Shown here piece after piece: positions 12,385 through 24,200 of a DNA stretch of 64,000 nt (the stretch's first letter is position 1; the number at the start of each line of letters is the position of its first letter). This DNA is from Brachionus koreanus (Eukaryota > Rotifera > Eurotatoria > Ploima > Brachionidae). The notes beneath the pieces are model-generated. The model did no database searches and had not been told where the DNA came from. It saw only the letters and a program-made list of their open reading frames with translations. The stretch spans positions 1,442,715-1,506,714 of the forward strand of contig PJRA01000313.1 in assembly GCA_016987375.1 (NCBI GenBank). Reading direction: 5' to 3'. The position numbers and the translations under genes are program-made.

Positions 12385-14990
12385 TCAAGTATTTGGATTG
12401 AATAATGAAGCAGTCTTGCTAGCTAAAAACGAAAACATCTCTAAAGGTATAGGAAAAACTATTGTAGAGTTTTTCTCCGAAGCAATTTGAGTTAAAGTTT
12501 GCAGATAGCGAAGTTGAATCGCTATCGGAGACTCACTGATTATTATAGCAGCGTCTTTTAAGGCTTTTGAAGCTTTCTGTTCACCTTCGGCAGCAATTAC
12601 TTTTGCTCTGGCTTCTCTTGCAGCTTCAGCTTCGGTAGCCATTGCTCTTTGTAATTGAACCGGAAGTCTTACATCTTTGACTTCGACTCTTTCTACTTTC
12701 ACTCCCTTTATTAAAAACAAAGCATTCATATTTTTCATTTTTGTGGTCATCTGACTTCCAGCTCAATAAGACAAAAAAATAAAATCAATTGATTTTTAAT
12801 AGAAAATTTTAATTTAAAAAAATATATAGCTTTGATTTTATTTTTATTTAATCTCAATTGTTTTAGAAATTTACCCAAGGTCCAGTTGCATCATCTAAAT
12901 TATTCTTAAAAAAAAGTTAATGAATTTTATATTTTTTAATCTTGGTCTAAAATTACTTGTATAAGAATTGCAACCGATTCTCTATCAGATAAAATTTCAT
13001 GTAATGATTTAGTACCCAAAATGTTTCGTAATGTAGATGCAGCAAGTAGTTTGGTTGACTTAGCCGCATCTTCTACATTAATCACTGAAATTACTGCGTT
13101 TAATATTCGAAAATACACCACGGCATCAACAGAAACAGTTACTGAATCTTTTGTCAAAATCTAAAAACATTTTAATTAAAAAAACAGAAAAAAAGATAAA
13201 AATATCTAGTTGCAAATGCAAAAAAAAATATCAATAATATGCGGAAAATATTTAGTTAAATTGACATAATGATTTTTAAAATTTTTTTTTAATAAGAAAT
13301 CTAGAATCAAAAAACATTAAAATTAATTAATGTTTTTTAATAAATGAATTAATTAAAAATTAAATAATATAATAAAAAATCTAGATAAAAAAATTTAAAA
13401 AATAGATATTTTATGTATACCTTGAAAATGAAAAAAAAAAAATAAATTTTGGTCGAAAAGTCAGATTAAAACAGTGGTTTAGTTTCAATCTTCGTAAACC
13501 TTAAATTACATGTTTATTCATTAAAAAAATACTTAAAATTTAGCTGTTTATTTTTTATTTCATTTAAATTTTTGATTCCATCACAAAAATAATTGATTTT
13601 GCAAAATAATTTTCTTAATTTTTCTAACAAATCTTATTTCTATTTAGTTTTCTAATTAACAATAAATTCTTAATTCTATGTTCATTTCTCTTGAATTTTA
13701 ACAAAAATTGTATTTCAAAATTAATTAGTTAAAGCTAAAATATTTGATTCAGTAATCGGCTAAAAGCGGAAAAAATATCAGAACTTGGAATGTAATATAA
13801 AATAACTGAGCTTTTTATGATTATATTCAATACATGTTTTTTTTTTTAAATTGAAATAAATCAGAAGTTTAAGTGATTGAAAATTAACATGTCTTAAAAT
13901 TTATTAACAAGATTTTTTTATTCATTATTGTTTATTTTCTTTCTTTAGAAGTTAATACAATTCCAAAAAAAAGCATAGAAATTTTTTTTCTCAGAAATAA
14001 TTATTTTATTAGATAATAATTTAAGATAAATAAACTTACTTCTTGTGGAGGAACATCAAAAGTAACTTAAAAAATAAATAATTAAAAATTAAAATTTCAA
14101 TCAATTTAATTTACCTGTTCTTAGATCGACTTTAGTATATGTATCAATACAGGGTAATCTATTTTTTTAATGATAATAAAATCTTAAATCAGATAAATAG
14201 AAAAAACTTACACAAAAAAAATACCAGGTCCTTTGGCTCCACCAGATAGAATTCTACCCAGCCGAAAAATAACTGCTCGTTCATATTCTTGGGCAACTTT
14301 TACGCAAGCACATAATGAAAAGGGAAATGTAAATATGAGAAACAGAAATGAGAGAGCTACTAGTATATGGCCCCAAATATCGATTTTTTCATCAATATCT
14401 AAAATTTGTAATTAATAAAATTTTTGCTTACTACTTAAACTTAAATTTAATCTACTCATTTCGTAACCAGAACCAGACGTTGAATATTTAGAGTACTTAA
14501 AAGCTTGATTTTGTTGAGATGCTGAACTGGATGCATAAGCTCCTTTTTGCGCGCTTCCGCTAGTTTGCTTTTCATTCCTAGTAATTATCTTTACAGTTTT
14601 TTGTGTTTGTCCATTTTTATTGTGATATTGTTGATGAGATAGAGGATATTTTTCATTGTCTTCGTCAAATTCGTTTTGACTGTCATCAAGTGTATCGTCT
14701 GCATCATTTTCTTCAAAATCTTCATTTTCATTATTTTTATTTTGCTGAAAGGCTTGCAAGCGGCTAGTGTGTGCGCTTGGTGCACGAACTTTTGGCATTC
14801 GACTGGAAGAATTTTTTAAAATAGATGTTGTCTTTATTTTTTTAGTAGGATTTATTGCCATCGGATTTATTTCTTCTTCATCTTCATTATCATCACTTGC
14901 TTGATTAGAAGTCTGCAAGAACCGGCTAGTTGTTATAGCTTCAATATTTGTTGTTTGTTCACGTCTCCTATCCGAGTTGTAATCACTCAT
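12385..14990 (-). CDS. Stomatin-like protein E with a 186-residue disordered N-terminus
   Basis: 456 residues. Exons (minus strand): 14990-14432, 14398-14212, 14158-14115, 14065-14040, 13160-12957, 12904-12875, 12705-12385; phases close. Residues 1-186 are polar, acidic and low-complexity (Ser/Gln/Asn/Glu-rich) with no recognised domain. Then comes the stomatin core: hairpin [79 protein letters not shown]. elegans MEC-2 also has extra termini around its stomatin core, but I see no direct homology of the extension. The first intron is only 33 nt; the intron after PPQE is 879 nt. Closest local relative is gene G: E exon 2 (187 nt) equals three G exons. The intron between VERVEV and KDV is absent in both. 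Confidence 0.85.
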
Positions 14991-17900
14991 TTTTTAATTG
15001 TGATTTTCAGCTTTGTCTTAAAAAAAAAGTTATAAGATAATAAAATGATCTTAAATCACTTAAAAAAAATAAAAAAAAATGAAATTTAGAATGTTTATTG
15101 AAATTAAAAGTTTGAGCGAATTTAAATGCTTGTCACATACAACAACAATTTTTTTTTCATTTTACTTTATTAATTGGAATTATAAAAAATCAATGCTTCA
15201 TTTTTTTTCGTTAATTTTGATTTATTAACTAAATACGTGAATTTCATTAATTTTTTGGCCAGGCTTCCTTCTATTTATCAACTTAAGTTAATATTTAGTT
15301 TTTTTTTCTCTATTAATTTTGGCCAGATTGACCAATTTTCTCCAATTTACTTCGATTTCTATTAAATCAGTCACAATAATACTGTTCTTTTTTATGTACT
15401 TGGATTTGGCGTATATTATTTTCTAGAAACTACGACAAAAGGCCTCAAACTTACACAAATCACTAATTAAAACTCTCTAAATAGCTATTAAGCTCTAGGC
15501 TTTATATAAACTATTGCTTTAAAAATTATTTAATAAATCGACCAATTTCCTTTTTAATTACCCTTTATTTGTCTTTTAAATATATATTTCTATTTTAATA
15601 TATATTATATATATATGATTACACCTACGACTAGTCGGTTTTAAAGCATTTCCGAGAGATTCTATATTTTTTTATTTTATATTTAAATACTAAAATCAAT
15701 AGTTTTGATTTATTCTTATTAATATTTTTGGCATTTGTTTCTTTTTTGTTTAGTGAACTTATCCTTAAGTCAAATTCTATCTAGTCCAAAATAAAGAAAA
15801 ATTGTTTAATCGTGCCTAATTGTATAAAAGCTGTTTGTAATTATTGTAATTGATTGACTTAAATTTGAAATAAATCTGAACTAAATGCGAACTCTTAAGA
15901 TTTGTCTTTTCTGAAAAAAAATCCATATTTATTTATTGATTGCTTCATAAATGATTATAAAATGAAAATTATCTCATTTTACTATTAGTTTTTGCTTACA
16001 AATGGTTGCTTTAATCCATTGTCCCAAAAATTTCTATTAATTCTACAATAGATTTTTTTTAAAAAGCCTTTATATTTCTTTTCTTTAAACTATGTACTAT
16101 TCATTTGTAGAACAATATTTAAAGAATTACTTGTTAATTTCTTTATCTTTAAGTGTTTATTGATAAACTTTAATTCAATTTCAATCTTGAGATGAAGATT
16201 TTTAATCCTATCTGTGATTAAAATAGGATACTTGAGTTAAAAAGATATTCATTAGAGATATCGGCTGATAATGCTTCCAATTTCCTTATAATTTGAAAAA
16301 TCTATTTTATCTCTGTGAAATCTTTATTTTCTTGGACTAGAGCTCAAGTGTTTTTTCGGATAAAAAACTGCTTGGGTCTTAGAATTGAGACAAAAACAGT
16401 TTTTTCAGTTGATGATCATTTTACTGCTCAATTTTATTCTAAGTAGATCAATAGGCTGAAATTATTCACTTGGCTTTAGTGAAATAACTAGATGCTTGGG
16501 CCCTGTTTTCTTTCAATTCATTATTTAAAAATTAAATTATTCGATTAAAATAACAAAATGATATTCTATGTAAATTATGCTTTGTTAATATCTAGTGTAT
16601 TCGCTAAGCACCTTAGGTAATCAACTATTAAAATGTTGCTATTTAATTAAATTTATATTCCTATTCAATATGTTATATTTTGCTGAGTTAAGAAACATAT
16701 ATTTTATCGCTTAAATATTGTTTATTCTCAGGCAAAAATCGATTTAATTCGATCAGTGAATTTTTCTCATTTTATTTGTTAAAGAAATCCAAATGCTTTA
16801 CGATCTTTACTAAAAAAAAGCTCAATAAAAAAAATGAAAATTTTATTTAAAATTTGACACATGAATTGCAAAGTACCTTGTCGTAGATTTTGTGTCAGAA
16901 TTTATATTGGATCTTCTAGATAAAAAAAAATGAAAATCATAAATTTATATTGATTTTTTTGTTGTATTTAATTGCAGAGGTAAATGAATTTTATGAGCTA
17001 AACATACAAAACAAATTGGATGACTTAGATTAATAACGGTTGAACAATATTCTTAATATGAACTTGTAATTAGAAAATTTTATTTTACTTTCATAAACTT
17101 TATAAATGCAAAATAAATTTACTTTATTTTTACTAGTAGTTTTTTTAATATGTAGAATAATTTAACCAGGCAATGCTTGCTTACAATTAAATAGAATGAA
17201 AAATTTCAATGCTAAACCAATTACAATTATATCATGCAGAATGACATTAATATGTAAAAGGAAGTAATAAATTAATTTTATATAATCATGAAATATCTAT
17301 CAGAAATTATTTTATTTCAAATAGGAACTTGTATTCTTTTTATTGTTGATGTCAACATAATCTCAATGAAAATAATGATGGTTGTATTTGACACTGCATC
17401 GGCATAATTTAGTAGCAGAAACCAAAACTAATTCAATAGTTAAATTCATTTAATCTTTAAATTAATTAAACCCTTAAGAGAAAAAATGTTCTTTAAATTC
17501 TTACAATCTTTAAATTTATTTTTTATCCCTGAATAGAAATAATTGAAATTAAAGAAAGTCTTTTTTTTTGAGTCGAATAATTTTCAAGCACAAAAAAATG
17601 AATTAAAAGAATTGTCATATGCTTGAATGAGAAGAATTAATCTCTAAATAAGATTACTTAAACTAAAATCTAATTTATGCCAAACGCAACTAAAATTCTT
17701 GAACCTAAGTATACATTGGGTTTAATTCAAAATTAATTTTCTAAATCTATTTTGTATTATTATTAATTTGACATATGCAATTTTTTTTCATTAGAGAATT
17801 AATTTCGGAATCAAAAATTATTTTAAAATTAACTGTATTTTTTTTTCCTAGAATTAGATTGTTAATATATTTAGAAATTAGAACTAAATTAAAGCCAAAA

Positions 17901-18894
17901 TAACATCCGTTTTAATTTAAAATCTGGAAAAAATTTTAGCTTTTATCTAAATTATAAAAATTTTAAAAATAAAATAAAAAAATAATTTAACTTTTTCTAA
18001 AAATTAGTCGATATCTAATTTCTACAATATTAATTATTTTGCTTAAATTTGAAATTTACATAAATATATAATATGATGACTTTTAAAAAAAAATCAGTTG
18101 ATTTTTGTCAAATATTAGTTGGAAAATTTTTATTTTAAATAAACGATTTGTTTCAGCGGATTAGCAAAAAATTGAAATTGGAAGAATGAGTTTACTTAAT
18201 ATTTAATCGATTTTTGTTTATACAAAAATTTAGATTGTTAATAACTCACCAAAGTGAAAAGCCCATGAATTTTCGGAAAGAAACAACAAAATAAATTTAG
18301 AAAAAAAAAAAAGGAAAACAACTGGAAATTACAATTAATACACTCTCGTAGCTAATTTAGCAATCCATTATTATTATTTAGAATAAATTTTTTTTTATTT
18401 ACAATAAAAATCGCTTTTATTCTATCTATAAATTAAAACTTTTTGTTAGAAGAAAATATTGTTTGAAAAATCTAGAAACACTTTCCAAACAAAAGTTATT
18501 TCATTATGTTTCATTCTAAAGACATGTTTTATACCAATCCCATTTTAAGCTTTTGTTTTTGAAAATTTGAATCATGTTTCACAGCTCAAGTTGAAAATCT
18601 AAAGAATCAAGTGTAGCCAATTTTAATTATAAATTTTGTAAGCTCACATCAATTTTTCATTTAAACATAGAAAATTTCTGTATAAATAAAATAATTTTGT
18701 GTTTTAAAATGACCATAGCTAGTGGTTAAATTGTTGATTTTCAAAATTATTAAAAAAAAATCTTCTTTTGAATAAATTTTTACAAGATATGTTTTATTAA
18801 GTGTAAATTTCAAAAGTATAAACACAAATTAAATTTTTTCTAGGAATAAAAATTTCAAAGGTAATTAAAAACAAAAGTGAGGCATTCGTCGCTA
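14991..18894. other. Gene-free AT-rich region upstream of stomatin E
   Basis: About 3.9 kb with no coding exon or RNA gene that I can support. A short (TA)n run sits near 15598-15617. It should contain the promoter of gene E and the 3' flank of gene F. Confidence 0.5.
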
Positions 18895-20309
18895 TTAACT
18901 TTGAGATCCATGAATAACTGTATTTTCTTGTCCGATAAGCTTCAAAAATTCTACTGGTATAGGAAAAACGATTGTAGAATTTTTTTCGCCGGCTATATGA
19001 GTTAAGGTTTGTAAATAACGCAGCTGTAAAGCTATGGGCGATTTGTTGATAGTATCTGCAGCTTCTTTTAGTGCAACTGAAGCATTTTGTTCTCCTTGAG
19101 CGGCTACGACCTTAGCTCTTGCTTCTCTTGTCGCTTCAGCTTCGGTTGCCATTGCTCGTTGCAATTGTACCGGCAGTCTTACATCCTTTCTAAAATAGAA
19201 AAAAACTAAAAACAAATTTTTATTCATATTTTATTTAATTTACACTTCTACTCTTTCAACCATTACACCCTTAAATAATTTTGAATAAAATTTTTTCATA
19301 TTTTAAAAATTTCATTAAATTACCCTTTTTTTTTAATTTGAAAAAAAAATTCAACAAATATTAGTTGGAAAATTTTTAAAATTAGAAATTATTAAATATA
19401 CTCACCAAACATCTTTAAAAATAATGTATTAAAATTAAGCTTTTTTTATTGATCTAAATTACCTGTAGCATCATCGAGAATTTCCTTTTTATTGAAGAAT
19501 AGAATGAAAATTTTATGACCAAAAAAATTCTAAATGAATTACCTGCATATGATGCGCAAGAGATTCACGATCTTGTAGCACTTCTTGTAAAGTTTTAGTA
19601 CCTAAAATATTACGCAGTGTTGTTGCTGCTAATAAGCGAGTTGAATATTGTGCATTTTCTACATTTATGACTGATGCAACAGGATCAAAAATTCTGAAAT
19701 AGACTACTGCATCAACTGTTACTGTAACTGAATCTTTAGTGAGAATTTCTTGAGGTGGCACATCGAATGTAATAGTTCTTTTGATTGAATTGAGTTTTTA
19801 TTTTATAAAAGATTTTAAAAGATTCAAATTCACCTCAAATCAACTGTAACTAAATTATCAATACCTAAATATATGATTAATAATTTTTTTTAGATGTGTT
19901 TTATTATTTTATACATGGCAAAATGAAAAATAGTCCTGGACCCTTGGCTCCACCAGTAACTATTCTGCCTAATCTGAAAATAACCTAAAAAATTTAATTC
20001 TCTTAAAAAAAAATGAATTTTTTTTAACTTTAAAAATCTTACTGCTCTTTGATACTCTTGAACAACTTTCAAACAGCAACACAATGTAAATGGTAGGCCA
20101 ATAAAGAGCATAAAATATGACAGGGCTATTAACACATGACCGCAAAAGCCAAACCCTTCTTCAGCAGAGTATTTAGCATCTGTGTTCGGCACATCACTGA
20201 ATGCAACTTGCTTATCTTTATTTTTTAATTAAAAATTCAATTAAAAACAAAATCAAAATTCTTTACTTTTGCTCTTTCCAAGAGGATCTGGTCCAACATT
20301 TTTATTCAT
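18895..20309 (-). CDS. Stomatin-like band-7 protein F, with a 7-nt and an inferred 1-nt exon
   Basis: 300 residues if spliced as follows (minus strand): 20309-20267, 20215-20043, 19984-19915, 19864-19834, 19777-19543, 19484-19463, 19412-19406, 19324, 19269-19244, 19189-18895. The protein starts MNKNVGPDPLGKSK. It has hairpin [65 protein letters not shown] and [12 protein letters not shown]. The region that is one 56-nt exon in A, C and D is cut here into 22+7+1+26 nt, which also sums to 56. Without the single-base exon, the reading frame hits a stop two codons after the join. The intron in the PCID Cys codon is shared with B. An alternative reading is a 1-base deletion in this copy, but paralog G shows the same arrangement. 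Confidence 0.85.
19324..19324 (-). other. Putative single-nucleotide exon of stomatin F
   Basis: On the minus strand the sequence reads AAAAAG|G|GTAATTT. The single G has a perfect acceptor before it and a perfect donor after it. It lies between introns of 81 nt (19405-19325) and 54 nt (19323-19270). It supplies the missing third base of the conserved Trp codon. Confidence 0.6.
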
Positions 20310-21231
20310 TCTATAATTATTTTAAATAAATTGGACAGACAAGATAGCAATAAAATGCCGCTTTACTATGAGCGGTTTTATTTATTTAGAAAAATTTTTA
20401 TTTAAACTTTATTGTTTAATTGAGAAAAAATATAAATTCTTAAAGTAAAATAAAAACAATGACGGTTTTCAGTTAATTAGAGACTAAATACAAATTTTGA
20501 TCTAAACCTCATTATTTGTTATGCTTACAAGATGATTTTTTATTTTTTTTTTGATCAATTATCTAAATCCGAATACGCTCCTAGAAAGATGTATGAAAAT
20601 CGATTTTTCATATTTAGATTTTGTTTTATTAATTTTTACTAATCATGTAATTTAGAAAATAAACTGAAAAAGAATAAGCTAAATTATTTTTTTTATTAAT
20701 TAAAATGTTGTGTTTTGCTAAATTAATTAACTTTTTTTGTTGCTGATCTATACTGTTTCTTATTGCATAAACAAAAGCACAAAAATTAAGTATCTGCTTG
20801 AGTTTGAGTTATGATATCCTGTTTTGTTTTAGGGATAAATTGCTATTTATTTAGGTAACTTAGACTAAGGAAATTAAACAGGACGATGAAAAACTAAAAC
20901 TTAAGTTTCTTGTTCGATAGCTTTAATGCCATTTCTTGAAAAAATTAATAACTTAGTTAGCGGATATACATTGTATTAGCTTTCGTCATATTTTTTTTTC
21001 AATTTTCTGTAATGAAAAATTCTAATTAATCATGAGAATCAAAATTCTTGCATGAAATTTATCTAGTTATTTAGGTCGATAAAATTTTTTCGTCAAGATA
21101 CAAATTCATTCCGTGCTTTTTTTTTAAATTAAAAGAAAATCCCAAATTTAATAAAAATTAACTAGAAATAATATATTTATGTTTGTTAAACTTTATATAC
21201 ATGACAAGATAGCAAATTTTTAACAAAAATA
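20310..21231. other. Spacer between stomatin F and G
   Basis: AT-rich DNA of about 0.9 kb with no gene seen. It is the 5' flank of F and the 3' flank of G on the minus strand. Confidence 0.5.
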
Positions 21232-24200
21232 TCAATAATTAGCAGTCAAAGCTGGTATTTTTTTGTGAGTTATAGATTTTTTTACTACAGAGGAAATAAT
21301 ATCTAGCGGAATAGGAAAAACTATGGTCGAGTTCTTTTCCGAAGCTATTTGAGTCAAGGTTTGAAGATAACGAAGTTGTATAGCCAAAGAAGATTCACTG
21401 ATGACGTCAGCTGCTTCTTTCAGAGCCTTGGATGCCTTTTGCTCGCCTTCAGCAGCAATTACTTTTGCTCTGGCTTCTCTTGCAGCTTCAGCTTCGGTAG
21501 CCATTGCTCGCTGCAATTGAACTGGCAGTCTAACATCTTTAACTTCTACTCTTTCAACTTTAACTCCCTGAAATATACAGATAAATTGACAATTTACTTT
21601 TTTAATAATCTATTTTACCCTTTTAGAAAAAATTCAATTAAATTAAAACCAATAAATAAATATTAACTTACCATGGTTCAGTTGTCTCATCCAAATTGCT
21701 CTTTAATATCATTTTTAATATAATTAGAAAAATTTTTTAAAAGGATTTTTTTACTTGAATCAACATTGCAACTGATTCTCTATCGGACAAGATTTCATGA
21801 AGTGATTTTGTGCCGAGTATGTTTCGTAAAGTTGAAGCAGCTAATAATTTTGTAGACTTGGGAGCATCTTCAATATTAATGACGGATATTACAGCGTTGA
21901 ATATCCGAAAATAGACAACTGCGTCGACCGACACTGTCACTGAATCTCTTGTTAAAATCTTGATTTTTGACATTTAAAATCATATTTTAGATAAATTAAT
22001 TTGAAATTACTTCTTGCGGAGGCACATCGAATGTAACTTAAAAGTTTTAAAAATTAAGTTTTTAAATTATCTAAACAAGAATTATTTACCTGTTCTTAAG
22101 TCAACTTTTGTATAGGTGTCAATACATGGTAGGCTTTTAGAAAAAAATATAAATTTAACTATCATTATGTTAAAAATTATTTTTTAAAAATTAAAAAAAT
22201 TTTAAATCTAAATCGAATAAATAAAATAGTTGATTACACAAAAAATATTCCAGGACCTTTTTCGCCACTTTTTAATATACGACCCAAACGAAATATTACA
22301 GCTCTAGAAAATAAAAATTTTTTAATAATTAAAAATTTGTTAATAAATGCCATTCTTAAATTTCAAGTATGCATTTAATGCAATCTTATTTTGATCAGCA
22401 TTAAAGTTATCTGAAGTTATCGATTTTTTTTTCTAAAAATCTTAATCAAAATTTTATTCATGCACTTTTATTTTGTAAAAAAAAAAAGCTGGTCATAATA
22501 AAGCATATACCTTTCGTATTCTTGAGCAACCTGAAACAAAAAAAATTAATATTTCTATATTTAAATTAGTTTAATTTACCTTCAGGCAGGTACAAAGTGA
22601 AAACGGAAATGAGAATATTAAAAATAAATATGATAATATGATCAATATTCGACCCCATAAGTCAAATTCTTCATTCGGATCTTCATTAAGAAAAAAATAT
22701 TATTTCATTTCAGCTAAATTTCAAGAAAAAAAATTTTAGATTTAATTATTATTTAGAATTGGAGAATTAAAATTTTTAATTTGTAGAATTTTTGAAAGAA
22801 CTGAAATTGTAGAAAAACCAAGGATATTTTTTTCCTTAATTTAAAAAAAATTAAAAAGCCATTTTTATTTAAACTGATGAAAACAAGTTATTAATTTTGA
22901 TTGACATTTATTCTAAAAGTTTGGAATTTTCGAACTTTTTATTCACATTAAAAAACTACAATCAAATCAAAATAAATCTTAAATTTGTAGAGAATGTTTT
23001 TTTTTCACAAAAATATTTAAAAATTTAGTTGAATTGTTGCAAAACAATATATTTTTAGTTAATTGTCAACTTAGGATAAATTTTTTCAACAATATTTTAA
23101 AAATCAATATATACAATTCGTTAATAACACTTAATCAGTTAAGAAAATATCAAAATTTTAGGATAAATCTCAATATTAATCAAACTTGGCATATTCAATC
23201 TATCATTAAGCATTTATAAATTTAGTTTAAAACATTTATAAAAAATAATTTTTATTCATATTTTTATATCATTAAATTAAGATTTTAGTTTTAAATTTTT
23301 TGAGTGATTTAAAATTCATTCAAATTTGTAACTGAAAAATGGTTATTCGTAAAAAATCTCCAATAAATAGTTTTTAAGTTTAAAATTTTTAAAAGAAAAT
23401 TCACAAGAAATCTCCCGTTGATATCCGTTTCCTGTTGAAATCCTGATAAGATCCTAATTAAGATCTTAACGGAAATCGGCTTCTGGGAAATAGCTTCATC
23501 CTTCTTAAAATTGGTCTTGATAAGTAAAATTACGTCCTCTTACAAAATGAATTATTTAGCGAAAAAGATGGCAATCAGAAGTAAAACGATCTGGGCTACA
23601 TGTTGGGTGAGAAAGAAGTTCGATTTCTTCCAGCTATTCTATTCTATTGTTCTTCTAGCTATATGAGGTCAAGCACAACTATCTGGTACCAGCTCAAAGT
23701 TTACTGTATCATGGAAATTCGACCAAACAAATAATCTTACCATTTTAACAAATCTTCTCTTTTCACGACTAGCTAAGCTGGTAGAGATGGATTCCTTTGA
23801 AAGGTCATACAATACTATTAAATATTTTAAACTAATTTTGTAAACTTTCTTATTTTAATCAGAATTTCACCTTTTATTAGATTTTTTCACGAGTAACTTT
23901 TGTTGCTAATAGGCCTATTTTACAATAATGGAGTTAAAGAACCAAAATTTCAAAATTTTCATTAAATTTTATTTTACACTTACAAAGGGCCGATGGCAAT
24001 TTGAAACTTTTTTATAGTCATTTATCTTATTAAGTATAAATCATATCCACATTAAACTTTCTGGATTCGTTACATTTAGATTTATTAAATTCTGATTTAT
24101 TTTTTATTTGAATACTTCTGTTAGTATTATTTGATTTCCAAAATTGATAAATGATTCAAAAAACTAATCAAATTTTTTTTAAATTGTTTAAGGTAAATAA

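Noticed and set aside
15598..15617. (TA)n run as a promoter or origin signal
   Set aside because: Simple AT dinucleotide repeats are expected by chance in DNA this AT-rich.
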